A stretch of DNA of 64,000 nt from Microbacterium murale (lineage in GTDB: Bacteria; Actinomycetota; Actinomycetes; Actinomycetales; Microbacteriaceae). The stretch spans positions 372,001-436,000 of the forward strand of contig NZ_JAUSXK010000001.1 of the NCBI RefSeq assembly GCF_030815955.1, in the 5' to 3' direction. A program made the translations under genes and the position numbers. Below the pieces are notes generated by a model. It saw nothing but the letters and a program-made list of their open reading frames with translations. It ran no database searches and was not told the origin of the DNA. Numbering within the stretch: the first letter of the stretch is position 1; every line of letters starts with the position of its first letter. Below are positions 45,745 to 53,945 of the stretch, piece by piece.

Positions 45745-47457
45745 TCAGCGCGCGGCGCGGGCAGGGTTGGGCACGGCGTCGAGCAGCTCGACGGTGTACG
45801 GGTCTTGCGGATGCCGCAGCACCTGCGACGTCTCGCCACGCTCGACGACCCGGCCATTGTTGAGCACCAGGATGTTCTCGGTGACCAGTCGCGCGCTCAA
45901 CAGGTCGTGAGTGATGTAGAGCATGCTGATGCCCCAGCGCTCCCGCAGATCTTCCAGCAGCGCCAGCACCCCGGCGCGCAGCGAGACATCGAGCATCGAC
46001 ACCGGCTCATCGGCGATGAGCACTTGCGGATCGCTCGCGAGTGCACGGGCGATGACCACGCGCTGGCGCTGTCCTCCGGAGAGCTGATGCGGGAGCTTGG
46101 CGGCGAACTGCTCGACGGGAGTGAGCCCGACAGTCTCGAGAAGTTCGAGCACCCGCGCTCTCGCTTCCTGCCCACGAAGCTTGGTGTAGTTGTGCACCGG
46201 CCTGGTGAGCGCGTACTCGACGGTGTGCAACGGGTTCAGCGCCGAGTACGGGTCCTGGAACACCATCTGGACGTCTTTGCGGAGGTCTCTCAGGCCGCTC
46301 CGCTTCAGGGAGGCGACATCCCGGTCGCCGAAATGCACGGTTCCGGCGGTCGGCTTCTCGACTCCTGTGATGAGTTTCGCGAGCGTCGACTTTCCCGAGC
46401 CGGATGCTCCCACCAGAGCGAGCGCTTCCCCGGGTTCCAGGCGGAACGACACATCATCGACGGCCGTGACAGGGGCCTGGCCGCGCCGAGGCGCCGGATA
46501 GGTCTTCGAGACGCCCTCGACGATGATCGCGGCATCCGCCCTTCGTGCATCGCGCTGCGACACCGTCGGCAAGGTCTCGGTGAGGTCGGTGCGGGACTTC
46601 CCCTCGCTGCGACGCGTGCCGAGATCGATGAAGCCCGGGATGGAGATGGACTCCGCACGCGGGTCCGCATAGTGACTGAGCAGCATCTGGGTGTACTCGT
46701 CCTGCGGCCGCTCGAGGATGTCCCGGCTCGACGCATCCTCGACGATCCGCCCCTCGTGCATCACCATGACGCGGTCGGTCGCCTCCAGAACGATCCCGAG
46801 ATCGTGGCTGATGAGGATGGCCGTGAACTGCTCCTCGCGCTGCAGGTCGCGGATCGTGTCCATCACGGCGTGCTGGACGAGCACGTCCAGTGCTGTCGTC
46901 GGCTCGTCGAAGACCATGAGCTGCGGTTCGAGCGACAGCGCCAGCGCGATCGAAGCGCGCTGTCGCATGCCGCCGGACAACTCGCCCGGATAGCGTTTCA
47001 GCACCTCAGCGTCGAGGCCCACCTTGCCCACGAGATCGGCCGCGCACTGCGCGCGCGACTCTCGGGGCACATGGCCGTGCGCGGCGAAGATGTCCTGGAA
47101 ATGCGCCCCCACCGTGCGCACCGGGTTGAGAGCGTTCATGCCGGACTGCAGCACCATCGCGAACCCGCCCTGACGCTGTCTGCGCAACTCCTCGGCATCC
47201 AGCTCGCGGATGTCACGGCCGGCGAACAGGATGCGTCCCCCGCTGATCCGCGCCGGAGGCTTCTGCAGTCGCGTCAGCGCGAATCCCAACGTCGACTTCC
47301 CGGAACCGGACTCGCCGACCAGGCCCACGAATTCTCCTCGACGCAGCGTGAAAGACACGTCCTCGACGGCGGTCACCGGCGCCGTGCCGGGCGAGGCGTA
47401 CTCGACGGAGAGGTTCTGGACGTCGAGCAGGATCTCAGTCTCTTCCATGGCGTTCAT
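45745..47457 (-). CDS. Family-5 ABC importer ATPase, DppD-DppF fusion
   Basis: 570 aa with two complete ATPase domains in one chain. Domain 1 has GESGSGKSTLGFAL, LSGGMRQRASIALALS and MVFDEPTTALD. Domain 2 has GASGSGKSTLAKLI, LSGGQRQRVVIARALA and VLIADEPVSMLD. Start at ATG 47457, overlapping the permease stop by four bases; a longer reading runs into the permease and is not real. The fused form is common in actinobacteria. Although the family is named for peptides, the adjoining GH1 and LacI genes point to sugar. Confidence 0.93.
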   Translation of the reverse strand: MNAMEETEILLDVQNLSVEYASPGTAPVTAVEDVSFTLRRGEFVGLVGESGSGKSTLGFALTRLQKPPARISGGRILFAGRDIRELDAEELRRQRQGGFAMVLQSGMNALNPVRTVGAHFQDIFAAHGHVPRESRAQCAADLVGKVGLDAEVLKRYPGELSGGMRQRASIALALSLEPQLMVFDEPTTALDVLVQHAVMDTIRDLQREEQFTAILISHDLGIVLEATDRVMVMHEGRIVEDASSRDILERPQDEYTQMLLSHYADPRAESISIPGFIDLGTRRSEGKSRTDLTETLPTVSQRDARRADAAIIVEGVSKTYPAPRRGQAPVTAVDDVSFRLEPGEALALVGASGSGKSTLAKLITGVEKPTAGTVHFGDRDVASLKRSGLRDLRKDVQMVFQDPYSALNPLHTVEYALTRPVHNYTKLRGQEARARVLELLETVGLTPVEQFAAKLPHQLSGGQRQRVVIARALASDPQVLIADEPVSMLDVSLRAGVLALLEDLRERWGISMLYITHDLLSARLVTENILVLNNGRVVERGETSQVLRHPQDPYTVELLDAVPNPARAAR

Positions 47458-48368
47458 CGCCCTTTCCCCTCTCGCAGACGCGGATTGGATATGCCGTCCA
47501 CGCCGAAGTTGATGAGCGTGAGACTCAGCGCCAGCAGCGCGATGCAGAGACCAGGAGCGAAGAGCAGCAGCCACTGCCCTGTCAGCAGCGAGTTGGAGTT
47601 CTGCGCCCAGTAGAGCATCGTGCCCCAGCTGACGATGCTGGAGTCGCCGAGACCGAGGAATTCCAGGCCCGCTTCGGCGAGGATCGCAGCGGTCGCCGCG
47701 CCGAAGAGCGTGCCGGCGATGATCGACGTCATGTTCGGAAGGATCTCTCTGAACACGATCCGGGCCGGGCTGTCGCCGGAGAACTGCGCTGACGACACGA
47801 AGTCGTTTCCTCGCAGGGACTGCGTCTGGCTGCGAAGGACTCGCGCACCCCACGCCCAGCCGGTCACGACGATCACGGCGATGATCATCAGGATGCCGCC
47901 GTTCTGCAGATACGCGGCGATCACGATCATGAGCGGCAGTCCGGGGATGACGAGGAAGAGGTTGACGATGAAGCCGACCACTTCGGCGGAGAAGCCGCGC
48001 ATGTACCCCCAGCTCAGGCCGATCAGGATCGCGACGATCGTCGAGAGGATGCCGGCGGCGAAGCCGACCAGGAGGCTGATCTGCGAGCCGTAGATCAGCT
48101 GGCTGAGCACGTCCTCGCCGGCCGCCGTCGTTCCCAGCCAGTGCGCAGCTGAGGCATCGGCGTTGCGCTCGAAGCCGTTGTCCTTCGGCCCGTAGGGCGC
48201 GATCAACGGCGCGAACACGGCCACGAGCACGAAGAAGGCGAGAATGCACAGCCCGATCCGGGCTTTCCCGTTGCCCCACAGAGTGCCGACCATCCGTCCG
48301 AACGCGCGCCACGGGCTGGGCGCGGCGATCCGGTCGCTGGGAATCTTGACGTTCATCGTAGAAGTCAT
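47454..48368 (-). CDS. Family-5 ABC importer permease, DppC type
   Basis: 304 aa, about six membrane segments, starting with a cytosolic arm then ARIGLCILAFFVLVAVFAPLIAPYGP, the usual DppC N-terminus. EAA-like loop: SSAQFSGDSPARIVFREILP. Both ends overlap neighbours by four bases (ATGA), so the whole importer is translationally coupled. Pairs with the DppB-type permease. Confidence 0.93.
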   Translation of the reverse strand: MTSTMNVKIPSDRIAAPSPWRAFGRMVGTLWGNGKARIGLCILAFFVLVAVFAPLIAPYGPKDNGFERNADASAAHWLGTTAAGEDVLSQLIYGSQISLLVGFAAGILSTIVAILIGLSWGYMRGFSAEVVGFIVNLFLVIPGLPLMIVIAAYLQNGGILMIIAVIVVTGWAWGARVLRSQTQSLRGNDFVSSAQFSGDSPARIVFREILPNMTSIIAGTLFGAATAAILAEAGLEFLGLGDSSIVSWGTMLYWAQNSNSLLTGQWLLLFAPGLCIALLALSLTLINFGVDGISNPRLREGKGR

Positions 48369-49345
48369 CGGCGAGTCCTTGGGTCCAGTACGCCGTACAA
48401 GATGTCGACGAGGAAGTTGGCGATGAGCACGCTGACGGTGATCATCAGGAAGAGCGCCTGCATGAGCGGATAGTCCTGTCCGATCACGGCGTTGAAGAGC
48501 AGATATCCGATACCCGGATATCCGAACACCTGCTCCACGAGGATCGATCCGCCGACCACGCCGCCCAGCGTGAGCCCGAACCCGGTGAGGTTCGGCAGGA
48601 TCGCGTTGCGGGCAGCGTAGCGGAGAGCGATAGTGCGGCCGCGCAGCCCGTTGGCCTCCGCGAATGTGACGTAGTCATCACCGAGCGTGTTGATCATCGC
48701 GTTGCGCATGCCGATGATCCATCCACCGAGCGAGGTGAGCAGGATCGTCAGGGCGGGAAGCGCGGCGTGACGTATGAGATCGACGATGAACTCGCCGGTG
48801 AAGCCCGGTGTCGTCGTCGCGGAGTACGCGCCGGTCGTCGGGAACCAGTGCAGCACGTAGCCGAGGAAGAACAGCAGCAGCAGTGCCGTCCAGAAGTACG
48901 GGAACGTGCTGAGGAACGATCCCGTCAGCGTCGGCAGCGAGTCGAGCCAGGTGCCTCGACGCCACGCAGCGGCGACACCGATGAGCGTGCCGAGGACGAA
49001 GGCGAGGACCGTCACGACGCCCACCAGGACGATCGTGTACGGTAGGGCCGTGGACACCATGCTGGCCACGGACTGCGGGTAGAACGTGTACGAGACGCCG
49101 AAGTCGAGGCGAGCGACCTGCCCGAGGTAGGTCACGTACTGGTCCCACATCGAGCCGGTCGGCACGCCCAGCTGAGCCTCGATCGCCGCTCGCGTGGCGT
49201 CGGAGACCGGACCGTTCTGCGACAGTTTGGCGATCGCCGCGTCTGCCGGTGAGCCGGGCATCAGCCTCGGGAGGAAGAAGTTCAGCGTGATCGCCGCCCA
49301 CAGGGTGAGCACGAACAGCCCGAGCTTCTGGAGCAGATACTTCAC
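48365..49345 (-). CDS. Family-5 ABC importer permease, DppB type
   Basis: 326 aa, six membrane segments. The N-terminus LQKLGLFVLTLWAAITLNFF and the PRLMPGSPADAAI segment are typical of DppB. The docking loop is TFAEANGLRGRTIALRYAAR. Near the end GSILVEQVFGYPGIGYLLFN is the conserved DppB motif. ATGA overlaps at both ends. Confidence 0.94.
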   Translation of the reverse strand: MKYLLQKLGLFVLTLWAAITLNFFLPRLMPGSPADAAIAKLSQNGPVSDATRAAIEAQLGVPTGSMWDQYVTYLGQVARLDFGVSYTFYPQSVASMVSTALPYTIVLVGVVTVLAFVLGTLIGVAAAWRRGTWLDSLPTLTGSFLSTFPYFWTALLLLFFLGYVLHWFPTTGAYSATTTPGFTGEFIVDLIRHAALPALTILLTSLGGWIIGMRNAMINTLGDDYVTFAEANGLRGRTIALRYAARNAILPNLTGFGLTLGGVVGGSILVEQVFGYPGIGYLLFNAVIGQDYPLMQALFLMITVSVLIANFLVDILYGVLDPRTRR

Positions 49346-51006
49346 TGGTCCTCCCCCTTCACTCGTTCCAGCCGCGTGAAGATCATCAACGGAGCGGAGT
49401 CGTAGTTCTGCGGGATCATGTACGGGTCCTCCTCTGAGGGCCAGCCGGTGAACTTGCCGTCGTTGAACAGGCCCCAGATGCCGCCGTAGTACAGGCCGAT
49501 GACGGGCAGGTCGTCGTACACGAGTGTCTGCAACTCGTTCACGATCTCCTGCTGACGTGCCGGATCCACGGTGCCGCGGTACTCCGCGAGCAGTGCGTCG
49601 GCATCATCGGACTGATAGCGCTGGAAATTGTTCGCCGTGGTCTCTCCGACGGGCACGTAGAACTCGCTGGAGAGGAGGTTGTTGAAGGCCTGGTAGACAT
49701 CGCCGTTGCCCATGCCGCCGATGGCCATCTCGAAGTCGCCGTTGCTGATCGCACTCTGATACCCCGCTGGCTGCGGAAGTTTCAGGCTGACTTTCACCCC
49801 GACCGCCGCAAGCTGTCGCTGCACGGTCTGCGCCGCACGCGTCCAGTCGGAGAAGCCGTTGGCGGTGGTGAGGGAGAACTCGAGCTGCTCGCCGTCCTGG
49901 CCGACCAGGCGGTCGCCTTCCAGCGTGTAGCCGGACTCGGCGAAGGCTGCGAGCGCCGCTTCCGTGTCCTGGGTGAGTATTCCGTCGTCTGGGATGTCCG
50001 GGTTCAGATACTCCTCCTGATTCGGCAGGATGAGTCCGGTCTGGCCCGCGGGTTCCATGTATCCCTCGGAGGCGGTCTCGGCGATCTCGTCACGATCGAG
50101 CGCGAGGGCGATGCCGCGGCGGACGTTGACGTCGTCGAACGGGGCGACTTCGAGATTCGGCATGAGCGCGATCACACCTCCCGGCGGGAACCACCAGGCG
50201 TTGTCGGGGCTCGCGGCACCCCAGCTGCCCTCCACATCGGAGATGAAGGAGTACGCCCAGTCGTAGCCTCGCGTGACGGTGTCGAGCTGGGAGTTCGTCG
50301 CCGGAAGGATGATGTGCTCGATCTCGATCGAATCGGCCTGCCAGTAGTCGGGATTCCTGTCCATCGAGTACTGCTGATCGTTGTAGTTGCCGAGCACGAA
50401 CGGACCGGTGCCGACGGGCTTCTCGTTCCGCCACGTTCCCGGGTCCTCGACATCCGACCAGAGGTGTTCGGGGACGATCATCGTCTGCCCGATGATCGAG
50501 AGCGACGGAGCATCCTCGCTCTTCAGGTGGAAGACGACGTCGCCGCCGTCGACCTCCACGCTGTCGAGATGCTGCCAGGCGCCCTTGATGTCGAGCGCAG
50601 GCGTGTCCTTCAAGAGCTGGAAGGTGAAGGCGACGTCATCAGGCGTGAGTTCTTCACCGTCGCTCCACTGGACGCCTTCGCGGATCGTCATGACGATCGT
50701 GCGGGCGTCCGGCTGCGACCACTCCGAAGCCAGCCACGGATTCTGTGTGCCATCGAGCGGATTGATCAGGATGAGCGGCTCGTACATCCAACGCGCGGCT
50801 GTGCGCGTGTTGGTGAGATACGGGTTGAAATTGCGAGTGAAGAACGGGTTGCCCTTGTCCGCGTTGATCAGCATCGTGTCATCGCCGATCGATGGATCGG
50901 GCTGTGAACTGATCTGGATGCTGCACCCGCTGAGGGCCACCGCCACAGCTGCGAGCCCCACCACCGCGGCTCTCCGCCAGCGCCGGAACATGTGCGTCTT
51001 CGACAC
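49342..51006 (-). CDS. Family-5 extracellular solute-binding lipoprotein
   Basis: 554 aa. Lipobox LSGC (Cys28). Family SBP_bac_5 landmarks: FNPYLTNTRTAARWMYEPL, REGVQWSDGEELTPDDVAFT, GTGPFVLGNYNDQQYSMDRN and NVRRGIALALDRDEIAETA. The end contacts the permease gene by a four-base overlap. Aromatic residues are common in the mature part, in keeping with sugar or hydrophobic ligands. The family also contains cello-oligosaccharide binders (as in Thermotoga and archaea); the neighbouring GH1 and LacI genes support such a role. Confidence 0.93.
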   Translation of the reverse strand: MSKTHMFRRWRRAAVVGLAAVAVALSGCSIQISSQPDPSIGDDTMLINADKGNPFFTRNFNPYLTNTRTAARWMYEPLILINPLDGTQNPWLASEWSQPDARTIVMTIREGVQWSDGEELTPDDVAFTFQLLKDTPALDIKGAWQHLDSVEVDGGDVVFHLKSEDAPSLSIIGQTMIVPEHLWSDVEDPGTWRNEKPVGTGPFVLGNYNDQQYSMDRNPDYWQADSIEIEHIILPATNSQLDTVTRGYDWAYSFISDVEGSWGAASPDNAWWFPPGGVIALMPNLEVAPFDDVNVRRGIALALDRDEIAETASEGYMEPAGQTGLILPNQEEYLNPDIPDDGILTQDTEAALAAFAESGYTLEGDRLVGQDGEQLEFSLTTANGFSDWTRAAQTVQRQLAAVGVKVSLKLPQPAGYQSAISNGDFEMAIGGMGNGDVYQAFNNLLSSEFYVPVGETTANNFQRYQSDDADALLAEYRGTVDPARQQEIVNELQTLVYDDLPVIGLYYGGIWGLFNDGKFTGWPSEEDPYMIPQNYDSAPLMIFTRLERVKGEDQ

Positions 51007-51082
51007 CCTGCCACCTCATGTCGTCTCTGTCATGGCGAGCGCTCTCTGCTCGGAGCGTTCACACGGCATCCGCCGCACTCGC

Positions 51083-51098
51083 AATTGTAAGCGCATAC
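51083..51098 (-). promoter_or_regulatory. Promoter and LacI operator of the family-5 importer/GH1 operon
   Basis: -10 TACAAT (complement of 51083-51088) with a -35-like TTGCGC about 18 bases upstream (complement of 51107-51112). The operator TGTAAGCGCATACA (51085-51098) is a dyad around a central CG with one mismatched pair and overlaps the -10. The leader before the binding-protein ATG is about 70 bases. The LacI gene at 51161 is the likely binder. The rest of 51007-51160 shows no gene. Confidence 0.6.
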
Positions 51099-51160
51099 AT
51101 TTTGGCAGCGCAACCCCCAGCGGTGGGCCCGAGGGGTGCAGCAGAGGCCGGGGAGCGACG

Positions 51161-52273
51161 TCAGGGTCGCCGCTGCGAACTCTCGCGCAGCGTGATCTCG
51201 AGGGGAAGACGAACGAAGATCGGGGCGGTGTCCGGGCACTCCAACCGGTTCACCAGCACCTGCACAGCAGCTCGACCCAGCTCGATCATCGGCTGACGGA
51301 CTGTGGTCAGTCGCGGGTGGGACACCGCAGCCGCGTCGATGCCGTCGAACCCGGTGACCAGCAGATCGTCCGGCACCGTGACTCCGGCCGCACGGAAGGC
51401 GTCCAGCGCACCGAGCGCCATCTGGTCGTTCGCCGACATCAGCGCCGCGGGCAGCCCATTCGCCATCAACTCCTCCGCCGCGCGACGCCCCGATTTGCGC
51501 GTGAAGTCGCCCCGCACTACCGCGACGTCGTCGAGGGAGATACCCGCCTCGGCGATCGCTGCCGAGAAGCCCTGCCACCGCTGCGCGCCGTCCGGTGAGT
51601 CGACCGGTCCGGCGAGGAACGCCGGTGGCCGCCCATCCGATTGCGCCAGCACGAGCCTGGTGAGTTCGGTCATCGCCTCTGTGTTGCTCACGGTGACGTG
51701 GTCGTAGCTGTCCCCCCTTGGCGGGCCGGAGAGCACCACGACCGGGATCCGCGCGGCAAGCCGCGCGAGCACGTCGTCGGGAACGCTGCGCGCCAGGACG
51801 ACGAGTCCATCCACTCGCCCAGCCATGTCGCGCACTGTGGAGCGGTCGGGGTCGTTCCTGCCCACTCCGACCATGAGGACGAATCCTTGTTTCCACGCCT
51901 CCAGCTCGGCGCCACGGAGCACTTCGTCGAGGAAGAGCATCGACTCCGGATCCTCCTCTGCACTCGCCGGCGTCGCTCCTTCATCGCGAACGATCGTGAA
52001 CGGATGCGTCGCACCTGCAGAGAGCACATCGAGCGTCGGTGCCTCCTCAGCGGCATCGAATCCCGGAAAGTACAGACCGATCACGCCGGTACGTCGTTCC
52101 GCAAGACCCCGGGCGCTGCCACTCGGAACGTAACCCAGAGCGGTCACAGCATCGAGAACCCGGTCGCGAGTGACCGGACGCACCGCGTCCGGCGTCCGAA
52201 GCACCCGGGAGACCGTCGCGATCGAGACACCTGCCCGATCCGCGACGTCGTACACCGTCGGGGCCTTCGCCAC
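51161..52273 (-). CDS. LacI-family repressor of the family-5 importer/GH1 operon
   Basis: 370 aa from GTG 52273, chosen for the GAGGGAG six bases upstream; GTG 52288 is in frame but overlaps that site. Helix-turn-helix: VYDVADRAGVSIATVSRVLR, hinge helix AVTALGYVPSGSARGLAERR, then a sugar-binding domain (VDGLVVLARSVPDDVLARLA, LMSANDQMALGALDAFRAAG, LLVTGFDGIDAAAVSHPRLT). The same strand and immediate upstream position to the importer and the operator at 51085 make it the probable local regulator. Confidence 0.94.
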   Translation of the reverse strand: MAKAPTVYDVADRAGVSIATVSRVLRTPDAVRPVTRDRVLDAVTALGYVPSGSARGLAERRTGVIGLYFPGFDAAEEAPTLDVLSAGATHPFTIVRDEGATPASAEEDPESMLFLDEVLRGAELEAWKQGFVLMVGVGRNDPDRSTVRDMAGRVDGLVVLARSVPDDVLARLAARIPVVVLSGPPRGDSYDHVTVSNTEAMTELTRLVLAQSDGRPPAFLAGPVDSPDGAQRWQGFSAAIAEAGISLDDVAVVRGDFTRKSGRRAAEELMANGLPAALMSANDQMALGALDAFRAAGVTVPDDLLVTGFDGIDAAAVSHPRLTTVRQPMIELGRAAVQVLVNRLECPDTAPIFVRLPLEITLRESSQRRP

Positions 52274-52357
52274 AGTCGTCTCCCTCACTGAACCTCAGCC
52301 CAGGGTACCCGCGCCCGAACCGCGAGCTATCGGACTCTCCGTCACGCGGCCGAATGG

Positions 52358-52969
52358 TCAGAGGCGGCGGGCCGTCAGAGCGCCGTGCGGACGGTGACTC
52401 ACCTCACCGGGCACCCGGTCACGCCGTTCAGTCGAGACGACGGCAAGGCCGGCATCCGCGAGAAGGGCCGACAGGGCATCCGCAGACCAGAAATATGCGG
52501 GCGCTACGGCGTGGGCGAAGTCTTCGCGAGGCGGACCCTCGAAGTAGCCGAGGAGAAGCGAGCCACCCGGCGCGAGGACGCGGGCGAACTCCGCCAGGAT
52601 CGCGGGAACGTCTTCGGGCGGCGTGTGGATCACCGAATACCATGCCAGGATGCCGCCGAGCGACGCGTCTTCGAACGGAAGGGCGCGGAGAGAGGCCCGC
52701 TGGAAGACAAGACCCGGCGCGCGGAAGCGAGCAGCAGCCAGGAACGCTGCAGAAATGTCAACGCCGACGACGTCGCGGTGCCCGTCGTGGAGGAACTCCG
52801 TCCAGATCCCAGGGCCGCATCCTGCGTCCAGCAATCGTCCCGAAGACGCATCGCGCCACGTGCTGATGCGCTCGCGGTCCGCGGCATCCATCTGCGCGAT
52901 CTCTCCGGCGATCTCGATGTACTCCGCAGCTCGCTCATCATAGGCGGCGGCGATGGACGCATCCGTCAC
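52358..52969 (-). CDS. SAM-dependent methyltransferase, class I
   Basis: 203 aa from GTG 52969, with GAGGTG eight bases upstream; longer readings extend into the hairpin region and rsmI. SAM motif I is GRLLDAGCGPGIWTEFLHDG; then DVVGVDISAAFLAAAR, GGILAWYSVIHTPPEDVPAI and LAPGGSLLLGYFEG. The N-terminal AYDERAAEYIEIAGEIAQMD is typical of the UbiE/small-molecule type. Substrate unknown. Preceded by a large hairpin that separates it from rsmI. Confidence 0.9.
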   Translation of the reverse strand: MTDASIAAAYDERAAEYIEIAGEIAQMDAADRERISTWRDASSGRLLDAGCGPGIWTEFLHDGHRDVVGVDISAAFLAAARFRAPGLVFQRASLRALPFEDASLGGILAWYSVIHTPPEDVPAILAEFARVLAPGGSLLLGYFEGPPREDFAHAVAPAYFWSADALSALLADAGLAVVSTERRDRVPGEVSHRPHGALTARRL

Positions 52970-53006
52970 GTGAAGCACACCTCGAACGCCACGCGGGGCT
53001 CTTCCC

Positions 53007-53072
53007 TCGCAGATGTGCATTCTCTTCGCAGGCGTTTCCAGGATTCTCTGCGAGCGAAGTGCACATCTGCGA
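53007..53072. terminator. Large inverted repeat between rsmI and the methyltransferase gene
   Basis: Outer arms TCGCAGATGTGCA (53007-53019) and its complement (53060-53072) pair perfectly over 13 bp; an inner CGCAG/CTGCG pair extends the structure. It ends 16 bases before the end of rsmI and begins 37 bases upstream of the methyltransferase start. It could terminate rsmI transcripts, but the loop is long for a classical terminator. Confidence 0.5.
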
Positions 53073-53088
53073 AGAACGTACACAGGCG

Positions 53089-53910
53089 TCATGACTTCCT
53101 GGCCACGAGTGCCTGCTGGTAGAGGTCGCGTGAACTCAGACCTGTCGCCGCGGCGACCTCTGCACAGGCTTCCTTCAGACGCATACCGCCGTCGACGAGC
53201 GCCTGCACCTGGGCGCCGGCATCCTCCGGCGACATCTCTCGAGGAGGTGCGCCCTCGACGACGACGACGATCTCGCCCTTGACGCCCTTCTCGGCCCATT
53301 CGACGAGCTCGGATGCCGTGCCTCGGCGCACTTCTTCGTAGAACTTCGTCAGCTCGCGGCAGACGGCGATGCGGCGTTCGGGGCCGAATGCGCCGCCCAT
53401 GTCGGCGAGGGACGAGGCGAGGCGCGCGGGTGATTCGAAGAACAGCATCGTGCGCGGCTCAGCGGCGAGCTTCGCCAGAGCCGTACGTCGCTCCCCCGGC
53501 TTCCGCGGCAGGAAGCCTTCGAATGTGAAGCGGTCGGTCGGCAGCCCCGAGATCGCGAGCGCCATGAGAACCGCGCTCGGCCCCGGAATGGCGGTGACCG
53601 TGACTCCTTGTGCGACGGCCTCGGCGACCAGGCCATACCCTGGGTCGCTGACCGCCGGCATCCCTGCGTCGCTGACCACCACGATGTCCTGCTCGACGGC
53701 GAGTGCGGCGAGCTCTACTGCCAGGTGCTTCTCGTTGTGGTCGTGCAGGGCGATCAGTCTCGGCCGATTCTCGATCTGCAGCGCGCGAAGCAGGTGAGCT
53801 GTGGTGCGGGTGTCTTCAGCCGCGACGATCTCGGCGTTCTCGAGCACTTCGATGAGGCGACGAGACGCATCGCCGAGGTTTCCGATCGGAGTCGCGGCGA
53901 GGATGATCAC
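53089..53910 (-). CDS. rsmI: 16S rRNA (cytidine-2'-O)-methyltransferase
   Basis: Methylates C1402 of 16S rRNA. 273 aa. Start GTG 53910 (MIILAATPIGNLGDASRRL). Tetrapyrrole-methylase fold with AAEDTRTTAHLLRALQIENR, VVVSDAGMPAVSDPGYGLVA, IPGPSAVLMALAISGLP and FEGFLPRKPGERRTAL. Divergent from the protein mannosyltransferase with a 35-base gap holding two promoters. The rsmI/pmt pair is a common actinobacterial arrangement. Confidence 0.95.
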   Translation of the reverse strand: MIILAATPIGNLGDASRRLIEVLENAEIVAAEDTRTTAHLLRALQIENRPRLIALHDHNEKHLAVELAALAVEQDIVVVSDAGMPAVSDPGYGLVAEAVAQGVTVTAIPGPSAVLMALAISGLPTDRFTFEGFLPRKPGERRTALAKLAAEPRTMLFFESPARLASSLADMGGAFGPERRIAVCRELTKFYEEVRRGTASELVEWAEKGVKGEIVVVVEGAPPREMSPEDAGAQVQALVDGGMRLKEACAEVAAATGLSSRDLYQQALVARKS

Positions 53911-53916
53911 ACGATC

Positions 53917-53939
53917 AGCTTAGGCGCGCCGCTTAGGCT
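53917..53939. promoter_or_regulatory. Two back-to-back leaderless promoters for rsmI and the mannosyltransferase
   Basis: Minus strand TAAGCT (complement of 53917-53922) ends 6 bases before the rsmI GTG at 53910. Plus strand TAGGCT (53934-53939) ends 6 bases before the GTG at 53946. Both fit within the 35-base intergenic gap. Confidence 0.6.
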
Positions 53940-53945
53940 TGTGCC

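Noticed and set aside
47458..48312. N-terminal extension of the double-ATPase frame to 855 residues
   Set aside because: The extension lies opposite reading of the DppC-type permease in a shifted frame. The ATPase begins at 47457 with a four-base overlap.
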